Source of the DNA: Isoetes taiwanensis
Lineage: Eukaryota > Streptophyta > Lycopodiopsida > Isoetales > Isoetaceae
NCBI GenBank assembly: GCA_021234155.1
Contig: JAJEKV010000001.1
Span: 25,037,189 to 25,101,188, forward strand
Direction: 5' to 3'
DNA length: 64,000 nt
The notes under the pieces were generated by a model that saw nothing but the letters and a program-made list of their open reading frames with translations, had not been told where the DNA came from and searched no databases. Position 1 is the stretch's first letter; every line of letters starts with the position of its first letter. Position numbers and translations under genes: made by a program. Positions 23,250-36,039 of this stretch are shown here, piece by piece.

Positions 23250-24500
23250 AATTATTCTCAGATCCTTTTCCCATCATTTTGGATTTGGATTTCCGATGCC
23301 TCATCCTTTTTCCATCTGATGGATTTTGGAATCCCATGCTGCCATTCATCATTATCTATCATTCTGGTGCAATATTCTGCCCGCTTATCGTTATCCCCAT
23401 AGCCTGCTGCCGCTTGAACATCCATTCTTATAGCCTGCTGCCACCACCATCTCCTGCCTCCCCATTTCTACATTCTTGGATATGGAGTTTGCCCAGATTT
23501 GAAAGTCCTTAGCTGGACTCCCTTGACGCTCAGCAACTAGGGCCCCTGATAACCATCTCTTAAATACTCAAACCCCTGCCTTTGGTATCTATTATCTGAT
23601 CCAGACTCACAATATTCGTCCCTGGGCATCAAATTCCCTTCCGAGCATGACGATCTCATAGGTATCCCTGAATTGCCGCCCTGCCTATGGAATCAATGCT
23701 TGCTACGACTGCAACTCTGCCGGGATGCTTTGTAGAATGCCTTTGTTGCTGTGTTGAGATTGTCGGTAGAGCCTATTTCCTACACAAGTACTGCGAGTTA
23801 CCCTGTAGAGATCTGAAAACTAAAACTGAATGGGTTATACGAAATTACATTACAGAATAGGGAATTACAAAAAAATTTCGTGGGCTAAAATTTGTCTGTT
23901 GTTCCTGCGTTACATCTCTATTGTGCATATATTGTGCATAAACAACGAAGATGGGCGATGCAACCCAATCCACAACTGCCTTCAAGTCCAGAACATCGGA
24001 ATCATGTACAAAATCGAAAAAAAAACCCCAAAAACCTTACTGTCAAAGCGTGAAGTTCAACAAAATCCCTTCTCAAAGCCAAAAGTGTTGTCTCAGATTT
24101 GTTCTCGGATTGTCCTGATTCATGATCTGCATACTGTGTCAACGGGATTTGTTCCTTCCTCAGATCTTGCCGCCTCCTTTATGCCGACTGCATAGGCGTC
24201 CCATGCTCTGATTGCCAGGTGTTGCAGCTAAACTATGCTTCAGCCTAGAATATATTCCCTGCGAGATCGAAAAAGCTGGCCCAGGCGAAAAATTCCACAA
24301 GATTAAGGCTTCGAGCTCTCAAGAAGAGCTATCGATTTAGCTAAAGATCACAGATGAATCACATAGAAACAGATGAATCACATAGAAACATATGGGAATA
24401 ATGGGTTATACATCAAGGGGACATTTTTTTGCAGGAACTTCTTCTTCAGTATCAGAATCGATGAGCGTGTATAGTGTTTGGTGTGTAAAGCATTTGAGTG
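23250..24500. other. Region without recognised gene
   Basis: There are only short open stretches (23,279-23,512; 23,830-24,195). None has a domain, signal or repeat that I can name. Confidence 0.35.
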
Positions 24501-24505
24501 TTTTT

Positions 24506-25126
24506 CTATGCGTGTATAGCATTTGCCTATGCGTGCATAGACAAGCACAATTTATATTCCTTTAAAAACCCTAGGCTTGTGAAATAACCATGAAAAAGAG
24601 TTTTCGATAAGTTTTTTTTTGCCTACAACAAGTAGATAATAAGTCCATATATACGACCATTATGCTGAGTAATGTGCTCATTCTAAGTACAAAGATTGTG
24701 TAATTTGAAATGTCCCAAAATGGGTAACACCATAACATGCTATAACCCGATGAACTTCCTCGCTTTCTGGAATATTTTTGTCCTCCTCAAGTTTTTAAAG
24801 GTCTTCAAGAATCTGCAATTGCACTTGTTTTTTAAAGCTTTCTTTGTCTATGCACAAGACAAAGTATTTTTCAAACATTTGTTTGTTTGTCCGTGTCTAT
24901 GCACAAAGGCTTTCTTTGTCTATGCACAAGATAAAGTATTTTTTAAACATTGTTTTGTTTGTCTGTGTCTATGCGCGCATAGACAAAGTTTTATTTGTTT
25001 CTATGCGCGCATAGACAAGAGTTATTTCATTTCTCGTGTCTATGTGCGCATAGGCAAAAGTTCTTTTGTTTGTGCTATGTGCGCATAGGCAATTGTTCTT
25101 TTGTTGTCCATCTCTATATGTGCATA
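24506..25126. repeat. Cluster of CTATGCGCGCATAG-type palindromes
   Basis: Seven near-copies: 24,506-24,519, 24,527-24,540, 24,969-24,982, 25,001-25,014, 25,040-25,053, 25,075-25,088 and 25,113-25,126. Two are perfect palindromes; one (24,966-24,985) extends to 20 bp. A tandem duplication with a unit of about 71 bp (24,834-24,975) carries degenerate half-sites (TCTATGCACAAGA). The spacing is irregular, 15-40 bp in the dense part. It lies within the 19-kb TIR element. Confidence 0.85.
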
Positions 25127-25129
25127 GCC

Positions 25130-26140
25130 ATCACATTCCCACTTATGCTAGGTTGTCTAGACTTGTTTAGTTATCACTTAAGTATACAAAACCTGTTGAT
25201 TCCCAAATTATAGACACCTGCAAGCAGTCAAGCATGATCCAATTGAAATTTAAAACGTAAATTAAGAACACATCTCAAGAACAACCTTGCTCATATGTGT
25301 ATGGGCCAACATGCAAAACGTTGCAAAAGGGCATGGAGAACATCGAGGCACTGGCAGAAATTAACCTCCCAAACAAAGTCTATAACCTGTAATTGGTGAT
25401 CCAATTGCTGAAATTCAACTGCTATATTTTTGTGAGAATTCATAAAAGATTATTAATTTCTATATTCCCTTACAAGTAAGATTCTAAAGCATAAATTAAT
25501 TGAACATGCTTCCAGAAAGAAGCAATTGTTCCAAAAACAGGGCAAGTATACATATCTGGCTCTAGAAATTGCTTGCAAAGAAAAGAAGTCACTCAAATTA
25601 TCTTAAAAATTTACCTCAAGTACTTGCAAAATCACCAAAATCCACCTGCAAAATCACCTTCCAAATCACCTTAAAACTCTATTTACAAAAGAGAAAGGAA
25701 CAAATTCATCTGCAAAATTGTCCCGTACATACTTTTCCATAAGATTTCAGAGTCGAAATTGCAAAATTTTCAAATCATACAGAAATCTTCTTACCTCTGC
25801 AAGTAAGACTGGAATGTGAACACGTTAAGCTTCATACAAAAATATAAAATCACGTTAGGTTAGAGAAAGACATAAATAACATGCAGAAATAATCATGCTG
25901 CACAAGCTTTGGTTGCAAGAGTTTTGATGCAAGATTGCGCCCTGCAAAGCATTTTCTCTCTATCTATATCTATCTATCTCTAGAACTGCTTTATTAATGG
26001 TGTGAAGCACTCAAAGCTTCCGAATAGATAGAAATGCTTCGAAATAGCCACAAATGTAAGCAGCCATAGCCCAAAAGGGGATCTCTAACACAGATTAGAA
26101 ACAGAAAGGACAAAGGAAAAATAAGAGGAAAAGAAGAAGT
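25130..26140. other. AT-rich non-coding stretch
   Basis: No open frame of interest on either strand. A short TATC microsatellite lies near 25,960-25,980. Confidence 0.45.
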
Positions 26141-26200
26141 TAAAGGCAGTAGAGGATTTGAACCTCCAAACCCACAGACCGATTCAACCTGCCATTGAAG
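26141..26200 (-). other. tRNA-like T-arm remnant
   Basis: On the minus strand GGAGGTTCAAATCCTCTACT resembles a tRNA T-arm with a TTCAAAT loop, with ACTGCC as a possible acceptor end. I cannot fold the D and anticodon arms from the bases upstream, so this is at most a tRNA fragment or the 3' half of a SINE head. Confidence 0.25.
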
Positions 26201-26384
26201 AAAACTTTAGTATTTTCTTATGTCTTCCTGTTATATTTTGTAACCTTCTTGTCCTAAAACTTCTGCAAATAATGTACCTATTTTCTAGTTTGTGTCAGTA
26301 ACGGCTCAACTTTCCTACATCCACCTTCCATATGCTTCTAATTCTTGCTTCCTACGAATGAACTGATAGATTTGGCAGTTTGAA

Positions 26385-26485
26385 AGAAGCTTGGCCGACC
26401 TGATAATGATCTTGGCGACCAGATATGACCTGATATGACTAGATATGACCTGATAATGATCTTGCCGACCTAATATGACCTGATA
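26385..26485. repeat. Short interspersed GATATGACCT repeat
   Basis: Variants of GATATGACCT and GATAATGATCTTG alternate several times between 26,395 and 26,485. Confidence 0.6.
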
Positions 26486-26672
26486 GGGTTTGAAAAACTT
26501 ACTGTTATAGCGCCAAATCCGTCTTGGGGTTGCAATCCAATGCAAAGATCTGCTGCATCTCGAACTCTGGTGCAAAACTCCGGCTGGGCTGCATCTCGAA
26601 CACAAAAACAGAAGCAGAAAGCCGAGTTTTAGACGAAAATGGCAAAAACATAGAAAAAAAAAAGTATCATTC

Positions 26673-26718
26673 CTATGCGCGCATAAGAAAACTTCAAACT
26701 TTGTCCATGCGCGCATGG
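26673..26718. repeat. Two further GCGCGC palindromes
   Basis: CTATGCGCGCATAA at 26,673-26,686 and CCATGCGCGCATGG at 26,705-26,718. The second is a perfect palindrome with the outer bases changed in a compensating way. Confidence 0.8.
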
Positions 26719-26940
26719 GCACTACCTACCAGAGTTTCTCCCCGACCTACTTATTTTTCCCCGAACCTGCTTGTTTCTATTCCGAAGCTACTTGTTTCTA
26801 TTCCGAACCTCTTCACGCGGACCATCCCTAAAACCATGCGACATATTATCTTTTGATATCCCTTTAGGATCCTGCTATATAGCATTTTGCAATTTTTAGC
26901 ACACCAGCCCTACCGGCCTACAGCCTTTCTTGCAATTCTA

Positions 26941-27459
26941 GCCTATCCACGTGTAATTTCCATGTCATCAAAATCTGATATGCCTTATTTTGCACCATCA
27001 GATCTTGGCTTTTGCAAATCTAAGGCCAGGAAAATTAGAAAATCTGCCAAAAATGGGCAGGGAGATGGAAACGGTCACGGAGTAACTTCCTTTTCTTTTT
27101 TTCAAGCCTCCTTTGAAGCTCTGCCGAAGAGCTTTCGGCGTGGCCCTAGCACATTGTGTTCTTCATCGCGCTTCATCGTGCTTGTGATTTGCTTTCTTCA
27201 CCGTGCTCGTGGTTTGCGTTATTGTTGTGGGAGTAGCTGTTTAGCTTTTCCTTCTGGATTGTCTCCAAGGACCGAGCCATTTTCTTGCTCACGGAGTTTT
27301 CTGCAGTGCATGCCAATTTCTTCAAGGAAAAAATGTAAAGGAAAAATTAAAAAAATAGAAAATGAATGCCGATTTCCAAACCCGCCACAGTTTCCTTCAG
27401 CATTTCTTCAGCTTTTTGCTTGGTTTCTTTCTGCTGGTAAGTGTGTTTATAGAGGATGA
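26941..27459 (+). other. Open frame, unknown, possibly captured 5' exon
   Basis: An open frame runs through this region. The first ATG that looks usable begins MSSKSDMPYFAPSDLGF, at about 26,960. Composition is Ser/Phe/Cys/Arg-rich, with a basic tail (SRKKCKGKIKK). No domain recognised. It could be a captured 5' exon or transit-peptide-like sequence, or chance. Confidence 0.2.
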
Positions 27460-27649
27460 GCACCTGATAAAGCTGACGGCAAATTGATTCATAAGGAGGA
27501 CTTTTTCGGAGTCATTCTCTTCCATCCGGTCACAAGGCATAGTTTCCATTCAGTTGGTTTGTGGCAAACATTGACTTGGTTCTCTTTGATCTTGTGGCCA
27601 TTTCTATCTTTGTGCTTCTGCAAATACTTATTGGCAGGTGCCTGGTGAT

Positions 27650-29550
27650 GAGTTAAAGTGGGTCTGAGTCATGCCGCTAAGCAAGACATGGTATCCATTG
27701 CGTCTCAACAAGGAATGGTTGTGCAAATTCCTTATGTCAACAAAAAGGTAACTGTTCTACTTGATCTGTTTCAAGACCAAAGATATTGATGAGATATTTT
27801 TCTTATTTACATGCGATAATACAGTTCCGGTCATTTGGGAGAGCAGCAAAAAGAGTCAAAGCCATGAAATTGAAAGATGGTAGTAAAGCTGACAGTTCCA
27901 AACAGGAGACCAGCTTGCTTCTTTGTTTGTTGTATTTTTGACAATCCCAGGTAACATACATACATCTGTGGTTGGATTTCCAATTTAACTTTCAGTTTGA
28001 GTTTATTCCTTTTGCCAAGTATATACAACATTCGTAATTAAGGAGGCCTTGGATTTAGAAACATTTTGGTTTATTTGACATGCTTACACAATGAATTTGA
28101 AAAATATGTACCTAACGACTTTTGTAGATCATTCATTGAGCTTTCCAATGCACGCTCATGCTTGAGAAACAGAGTTTGTGTGCTGAAGTTATGGCCCTCT
28201 TTCTACACTGCTGTAAAATTAGAACAGCAAATGCATTTTGCCATATTTGGGCCATTTATAGTAGGAATATGAAAATCGTGTGCCTAGCAATATTCTTAGG
28301 CCTTTTCTTGATCTTTTCAATGGATATTCTTGCTGCAAGGATAGAGCTTGCATTTGAAAGTTATGTTAAAATTCTTACGGCCAGCCAACAAGCTTCACAA
28401 AGGTTCAGTTGTTATTTGGAGTATATTGATGCCCAGTGTTCTCGTGGATCCATGGCGAGAAGCTGCATGTAAGACTTGGTTGTTTACCTTATTATGTCCA
28501 TGCTTCCCATGTTTTAGATGCAAATCTATTCCAGGTGTAAGAGATAATGTTATTTCTTTAAAACTTGAGAGCAATTAATTTTTTTCCGTTGTACGTATAG
28601 AGGGAAATAAGGGACATGGAAGATAGTTGCTTGCCTCGTCGTACTCTTAACACTGTTGTTACTGCATGGAGCTTTTTGAGCCACTGGGCACCTTCAACTG
28701 ATCACTCTACATCCAAGCATGCCGCAGCCATGCAGATCGGTGGCAGAGACACTGCTGCATTACATTTTCTCTGAAGTATGTCTTTTTGTCTTCGCTTATC
28801 TTTATTTCCAAACTTATGATGGTGAATTGGAGCAGAAATTTGATTGTGGGTAAAGATGAAGCTCTATTGTTGTTGAATACATGGCTCTTGCTAGATAAGA
28901 GTTGTGGGGCTCGCTGGAAAAGTCTCCAAGAAAGTGTGGCATTGGATATCGTTTGACTGTAAATACGAATCTGTTATGGATCATTAGTGCACTTAACAAA
29001 AGATTTGGCTCAACTCATAGAATGCTGCTCAACTCAAGGAAGTTGCAAAGCTCTTAATGCAGAGATGCAAGCATCTATTCTTTAAGCTTTATCATCTTGC
29101 TATGACAGTGCTGCAGAAGACAAAAATATCTCTTGTTGCATCTTCTGGTTTTTTCTGAGATTGGGTATTGTCATCCAATTACCAGGACCATTTTCGTGTA
29201 ATAGGTTACATCATGACCTTTACTTAGTTCTAAACGCTCCTTATCAAGGGGAAACAATCAATTCTTGTGTTGTCCCCTGCTATTCACATTTATGATATTT
29301 CTGTTTTACCTTTGGTGGCAATTCATTACAAGCACTCTGAGACTTGCAGAAGAAGCTTAAGCACAAACCTTTAGGATTCAAGAAGCCACTTTAGAGCTTT
29401 ATGGAAATCTTCACTTCTAAAATTCAGGATAGTGACACAGCCATGAGTAGAGTGTCCTTTCAAACAACTGATTCATGGAAAAGACTAACTTTAGCGCTCT
29501 GAGTCCCTCTAATGCACCTAAAGTGGTTTTTCAAGTACGTAGAACATCAT
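27650..29550 (+). pseudogene. Captured multi-exon gene fragment, unknown
   Basis: Coding-like blocks are separated by intron-like AT-rich stretches. AKQDMVSIASQQGMVVQIPY ends in VNKK before GTAACTG at about 27,750. NKLHKGSVVIWSILMPSVLV then DPWREAA precedes GTAAGA at about 28,472. After an ATAG acceptor at about 28,600 comes REIRDMEDSCLPRRTLNTVV, then TAWSFLSHWAP. AAQLKEVAKLLMQRCKHLFF lies at about 29,025-29,090. Order, strand and splice-like borders agree, so a piece of one host gene is likely. I do not recognise the protein family. Confidence 0.45.
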
Positions 29551-29559
29551 CTGCTTGCT

Positions 29560-31180
29560 TGTTGAATGTCATGATGTTTGGAGATGGCAAGCTAGATAGG
29601 GATGTGACTTCCCTAAAATTACACATCAAAATATCAACTGCATGAAAAGCATCTTTGCGGCATGATGTAATATCTGGTAGTTATATTTGTCCATGAACTT
29701 CCTTTTAACTTGAAACAAGGAGGTAATATTTAAGTAAAAAAGTCTTTTACATTGGTTGTATAAGAAGTTTTGTGTTTATCGACCATGCATTCCTAGAAAT
29801 GTATTCGCCTTGATGCTAGTGGTAGATGCTTCTATAAATGTTTACATGCCTTTCAGTAACGTAATGGAATATATAGAGAGTATGCATGTATCTAGCAGTT
29901 AAAGGCAAGTTTTAAATATTTGGCCTTTATTGGACCCGAGGATTCCAAGTCTTTAAGTATGGAATTGTTGTTGCTTTGGAAGCCTTCAAGCAACAAAACA
30001 CAAGATGTAATGTTAGTTTTCATTATTTTAGTAGCACATGTGTTTGCTACTTTAGCACCATGAAAAAACTCATTTCACCATTTTTTTCACTTTTTTTAAG
30101 TTCTATTGGACAAGAATCTGCATTGTTTGATACAATAAATCTTGAGCAATTGATAAGCAACAACTTTAATTCTTGCGAGTGTCAAAGCTTAAAATAAAAT
30201 CAAATCAAAACCCCACAAAACCAAATCTACTTCCAAATAAACACAGGTTGAATGACATTAAGTCCATAAATGCCTAATCTATAACCTTTCTACTTTAATT
30301 AAAGCATATCTCGTCACACCTCCACCTCACCGAAATCTGAGATGCAACACCTCAACAAAATCCGAGGTGGTATAGTATAAACTGTAAGATTTTCAATTTT
30401 AAAATTCAATGGCAGTTTAATGACATCAACTTTGAATGAGGAATTCATGTGTTGATCTTGTAATATTATCCGTTCGGTGAAGACTATCTAAAGCTTCTTG
30501 CTATATAATTCATCTAACTTCCATGCTTAATACTGCAAGTTTTGTTACAAAACAATACACAAAGCTGGAAAATATCTTGGAATCATGTGCTTTGAGAGCA
30601 CAAATAAACATATGGGCTTCACTAAATTAGTCAAATAGTTTTGACAGAAGAATTTGGATAAGCCAACCCAATCATCTTATGTATACCTAACAATAGAGAA
30701 TCCTCACAACTGATGGCAGCTCAAGGAAGCAACCTAAACATAGTGTCCATAGGTCATGGAGGAATTGAACAACATGCCAATAGTCTAAAGTTGTAACCAT
30801 ATACCTTCAATGTACTATCAATGTTCTATTCTATTTGAGCATATTGTTTCTAGTCACAATTCATTTCATGTGTCATAGTTGCAAATGCTATTGTTTGATA
30901 AACAATCGAAACAAAACTCGAAACGTTCAATTAGGCACATGCCAAAAAGAACACAAATGTGCAGACGTGCAGACCAACGTGCAGACTTGCAGACCAAGCC
31001 AAACATGCAAACCAACTATGAAGAAGTATATAGGCCAAATGAGAAACTTAGGGCAAAGTACTATTTACCAACGCAAAATAAATCCAAACATCAAAAGCAC
31101 CAAGCCATCCAACATGTCTACAACAACCTCAACTCAACTCCTAGCAAGTCTAAGAAATACTGGTTCCTTTTGCGAAGGGA
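29560..31180. other. Unassigned, with GTGCAGAC minisatellite
   Basis: AT-rich, no supported gene. A short minisatellite of GTGCAGACC/TTGCAGACC variants lies at about 30,957-31,005. Confidence 0.4.
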
Positions 31181-31182
31181 AG

Positions 31183-31530
31183 TCAAAATAAAAACCTAAC
31201 AAGCCTTACCTTGCTAAAGCCTTCTGGTGTGCTTTTTGCTAGTTGTTTTTTTTTGTGTTTTTGGGTTGCCCCTAAGGGGGCAAGCCCTTGTTGAGGTGGG
31301 TTTATGGCATATGCTAGGTATATGCCAATATATACCCAGAATATGCCAATGACTGCTAAAAACACATCATAGGCTGTAAATGCTCGGTTGCCCCTGTTGC
31401 TGGAGAAGAACTGTGGAAACCGGGAAACCGGTGCTCGCTCCTTGCTCGAGGCTGCAGCATTAGTCGCCATGTCATCGTTGCCCCAGCGTTTTGCCGCATA
31501 TTCATACAGGGGGAAAGGCCGATCAGACAC
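31183..31530 (-). CDS. Small hypothetical membrane protein ORF
   Basis: An open frame on the minus strand reads MSDRPFPLYEYAAKRWGNDD, a Ser/Arg-rich stretch, then one hydrophobic segment, AYDVFLAVIGIFWVYIGIYL. A Pro/Lys-rich tail follows. One transmembrane helix is plausible. The frame is clean up to about 31,280, then turns low-complexity. I do not recognise the family. It sits between a minisatellite and the aspartokinase fragment inside the TIR element, so it may be another captured exon. Whether it is expressed cannot be judged. Confidence 0.35.
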   Translation of the reverse strand: MSDRPFPLYEYAAKRWGNDDMATNAAASSKERAPVSRFPQFFSSNRGNRAFTAYDVFLAVIGIFWVYIGIYLAYAINPPQQGLAPLGATQKHKKKQLAKSTPEGFSKVRLVRFLF

Positions 31531-31901
31531 ACAGATTATTGCCCTTCAGTTCAGCACTCAGTCAGCAGAAGAAGCTCCCTTATTTTTCCTTGATTCATCT
31601 TGCTTCCTGAATTATGGTCTCTCCGCAATGGCACTTGGTAACTTCTAACCCACATTGCAAGTTCCCCATTTGTCGACTTTTTTCGTAGCCATCATCGCCT
31701 TAGATTTCGTGGTGCCCATTAAAAATAGCGACTTGGGTATCGGAATATCTTTGAGCTCTAATGTTTTGATTAAGGATAGGCAAGGGCATGCGAAACTCGT
31801 GTGTGAGAAGTCTAAGGGATGTATCGAGAAATCAACGTGCTAGAAACGAGCAGTTGGAAACACAACCGGGGAAGTACCTAACCTTCAACGAGGAGCTAAC
31901 T

Positions 31902-34502
31902 TGTGTCATGAAGTTTGGTGGCTCGTCTCTCGCATCCGTGGCGGAGAATGAAAGAGGTGGCTAATTTGATTTCCAGCTTTCCAAATGAGAGGCTGTGATT
32001 GTATTATCGGCTATGGGAAAGGCGACTAACAATCTTCTCAAGGTAAATAAGCATCTTATATCGTACCAAGCTTAACCCGTTATATGAAATGATGATATGG
32101 ACCTACATTTTGTTTCTTGAGTTTGCAAGCATTTGTACATCGCTTGTCAACATGACATCTTTGCACTCGATTTAGCCTGAGATTATCTATTTCTAGAGAT
32201 GAATAACAAGACCATTCTACCTATTTCATGGGCTGGAGCTACTACAATTAATTGTGGAGTTGGGAATTCCTGTACAATTGTTGTGAAGGATCTACACTTC
32301 ACGGTATTTACTTTGCTTGATGAGTTTTATCATCACGCTCATGTTGCCCGACATGTTGCCTTGTTGATATTGTTTGCTTAATCAATCTGCGATCTTGTAG
32401 GCGAGCTTGGGATTAGTGTCAATGTAATTTCGGGTAAGTTCCATGGTTTAAAGTTTACGAACATCCTAAGCTGCTTCAGAAGTTTTTGGTCCAACACAAT
32501 CTGTATAGGTCTCATTGAAGAGTTGGAAGGGCTTCTTAAAGGCATTTCTTTGATGAAAGAGTTAACAAACCGCACAAAGGATTATCTTGTTTCTTTTGGT
32601 GGCGAATGTCTTCAAGAATTTTTGCGGCGTTTTGAACAAGCTTGGGTTTGAAGTCAAAGCGGTCTTTAATCTAAATGCATAGAAACGTTATGATTATAAA
32701 TGTCTTTGTGACTCCTTTGGAAGGCTTTTAGTATGATGCACCGGATATAGGATTTGTTACCACGGATGATTTTATGAATGCCGATATCCTCGAAGATGCT
32801 TACCCAACCTTAGCAAAGGCATTACTTGATAACCGGAATAATGAACCCGCAATTCCTATAATCACTGGATTCCTTGGGAAGGTATTATTTATCGAGAGTG
32901 TCGAGAAAAAGTTATATGTAACTCAAATAGCTTTACTTGGTCCCATAGGGAAAGAACACAGTGCAATAACCACCCTAGGCGGAGGTGGAAAGTGATTTAA
33001 CCGCAAGCGCTTTAGGGAGAGCTCTTGGGCTAAGGGAAATCCGGGTAAGTTCCTAATGTGGCTGCTCAATGCTTTCATCCCACTAGGCTTCTGGACTAAA
33101 AAGCTTTACCTTTTAGGTCTGGAAAGATGTAGATGGCGTGCTTACACGTGATCCAAATATACATTCAAATGCATTGCCCGGTGCCATTTCTAACTTTTGA
33201 TGAAGGCTGCGGAACTTGCATACTTGATTGCTTTCGGATACAAGCATATACTTTTTCTCTCTACATATTCAGTTTTTTTTCTTCTTTTTCTTTTTAAGTT
33301 AATTAAACTGGTCAATAGGTTTTGCACCGCAATCAATGAGGCCAGCAAAGAGGGCAAATATCCCCTGTCAGGTGTCAAGAATTCTTACAAAACCCTTGCA
33401 GCTAGGATACTTATAACAAAAACAAGAGACTTGAGCAAGGTTTGTTTTCCGCGAGAATGGTACCAATCCACATACTTTCGGATGCCTTATTTTGGGTAAA
33501 ATCATGCGGTCACTTCTTACAAGCATTGTACTCAAGTCCAACGTGACACTGTTGGATATTGTAAGCACCGCATGTTGGGGCATTACGGATTTCTTGCAAA
33601 GGTATGGTCCGTTTGGCTTGCGTTATCTTATTCATCTACTTAGGAAAGAAAAAGCAGAATGGCAATCTGAAAAAGACAATAAAGGCTTATGTTTATGGCC
33701 AGTAATGATTGCACATGCTTAGTTAGCGTTGTGATGACAATGACAGCAAGAAGTGTAAAAGAAAATTATGTCAAATGCTAGATGGTAAACATGGGAGAAT
33801 GCTATTAAATGCAGAAATACATGGTCTTCTGGCTAACTATTCTCAAATGCATGACAGTTGCACAAATTGTTCTTAAAAAATGTCTAAAATCTGCTTTATG
33901 TTTTCCAGGTTTTTCAAGTGTTTCAGGAGTTTGGTATATTTGTTGATGTTGTTGCAACAAGCGAAGTCAGCATCTCATTGACTCTCGATCCAATCAAAAC
34001 TTGGGACAGAGAGTTTGTTCATCTTGTTAGCAATAATTTAAGTGTTCTCTTTTGGTGTTGTTTGGAACTTCTATAACATGTAAGTGTGGTTGCAGGAATT
34101 GGATGCAACCACACTTGCACTTGTAAGTAGAAAAGCTCAAGGAGTTTGCACTTGTTAGAGTACTAGAGGGGAGATCAATTATTTCTTTGATAGGGAATGT
34201 CCAAAGATCTTCCTTCATTCTGGAGAAGGTACATCCTTATTATTGTTTGTTACTTGTATGTTATTTGTATGATATAGCAAATTTTGCTTATCTCAAAGTT
34301 TTAAGGTTTTCAAGGCCTCGAGGGGTTAATGTGCAAATGATCTCACAAGGTGTTTCAAAGGTTAGTTACCCCCAGTATTTTTGGTATCTATATCATTTTA
34401 AGTAGTATATGAGCTCCCTTATTACAGGTCAATATATCTTGTGTTGTAAATGATGACGAGGCCAAGCAATGTGTCGAGGAAGTTGCACAATTGAATTTTT
34501 GA
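31902..34502 (+). pseudogene. Aspartokinase gene fragment with introns
   Basis: Blocks appear in the order of plant monofunctional aspartokinase (first enzyme of the Lys/Thr/Met pathway, normally plastid). They are MKFGGSSLASV (31,908), VLSAMGKATNNLLK before GTAAAT (32,043), a segment with LVSFG (32,505-32,600), NADILEDAYPTLAKAL and AIPIITGFLGK (32,776-32,881), DLTASALGRALGLREI (about 33,000), VWKDVDGVLTRDPNI (33,120), VTLLDIVSTACWG (about 33,543), DVVATSEVSISLTLDP (about 33,940), SLIGNVQRSSFILEK and VNVQMISQGVSK of the ACT region, then NISCVVNDDEAKQCVEE. Introns are retained. Frameshifts and stops, such as one just after 31,940, show it is broken. The transit-peptide exon was not found. Confidence 0.88.
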
Positions 34503-34509
34503 AAAGGAG

Positions 34510-36030
34510 ACGAGTACTTAGTGGTAGAATCTTGCGGGGCACTAGTGACTACAGTGGGTTATACCGATTATTTCCCCAAAATGGGCAATCAAATCTTTAT
34601 CCATTTTGCTATCTTTGGGCGCTTAAGTGAGGCTCAGATATTCTCAATTTATTATATACGAGGAAGATATTATTCCACATAACCGGGGTAAAATGATGGT
34701 AAAATGATGTTCTGGCTCCATTATTTAAGTTGGTGGTTCACCACTTACATAAAAAAAAATGAATGGAATAAATTTTATTGGTCATTGCATTGTTTTAATT
34801 TCTAGTCCTTCAAGGGATCTTGACAGACCATCCGTTGGATGAAGTCCCATCGCTTTTACAACTACACGTTTGAAAAACATACATCAAGGTTCGTTGAAAT
34901 TTACAACTATACGAAACAAAATATTCAAGTTGTTCACAAGAGGCATAGTAATAGTATATGAATGCTATGGCGGGCATATTTTGATAGCCATCCATGTTAA
35001 GCCTTGCAATGGTCGATTTAAAATGTTCTTTTTGCATAATGCATTTGTGCATTTGTTAATCGGGGAAGACAACAAACCATGTAGTGTGGAAGACAACAAA
35101 CCATACAAACCATATAGTGTGAAGCATTAGAAACTAAGGCTAGCTATCAGATTTGGAGGGCAATATCTCATTTGCCATAGTAAGATGCTACATAGTCTTA
35201 GGCAAAAAGACATTCTTGAAGAATGCTGCAGTTTTCAAAGGCAAAAAGACATTCTTGAACAGTGGTGCAGTTATAGAAGGAGTTCCATTGCCAGTTTCTC
35301 AACACTCTAGATCACCCCAATAGACTGCTATGGCTAAGTATAGACTGAAATTTTATCTAAGAAAAGCTTATATTGCATTCCTTATTGTTCACAAGTATAT
35401 TTTTGCTTAGATCGTCGCTCTTACTGCCTTCGTTCCATGCATTACTTCCATAAGGGTAGGTGTGACAGACAAAAATGTAGCAAGTACAGAACAGAAAATT
35501 GTAAATAGCATTAAAGTTGTCACAATAGTCTTTGTTTTCCAAACAATTGGAATGAATTGTTCCATAGCCCAGAGGAAAACCAACTGCTTGGTTTCCTGAG
35601 CAGAATTAAAGGATCGGTTCCCATGGATTTTTAAAGGTCTGTTTTAGAGTAAATAGCCATGGTTGAGGACCATTGTATGGAATCACCTCTGTATATTTTG
35701 TTATGTGTCTTCACTAGGCTGCATAACAAGCAGGTGTCACGTGGATCTTGGATGGCCATGAACTTATGTCATTGTCCTCATATTGGATGTGATATGATCA
35801 GTAACAACATTCTCTGCTGGCATGTTGTTTTAATAGTGGATGTGGTAATGTTGATTATTAACATTGCTATCAGACATTAAGGAAATTTCATGCTGCAAAT
35901 AGCTACTTGCTTTGAGTTCAAAATATATGGTCTGCAATAGTCTTGGCTCTTGCCCTCTCCTAGCCTCAATGACATCTGGCTTAGAATGGCCAAATATTTT
36001 CTCAACAACTAGATTATAATTCCATCTAGA
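34510..36030. other. Spacer between captured gene pieces
   Basis: No recognised gene. The 35,060-35,130 stretch has short repeats of the GACAACAAACCAT type, and 35,190-35,280 repeats GGCAAAAAGACATTCTTGAA. Nothing else stands out. Confidence 0.4.
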
Positions 36031-36039
36031 GGAGGTTTG

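Noticed and set aside
25940-25990. TATC/CTATCT tract as a CRISPR-like or functional array
   Set aside because: A simple microsatellite without spacers. CRISPR arrays are not expected in a plant nuclear genome.
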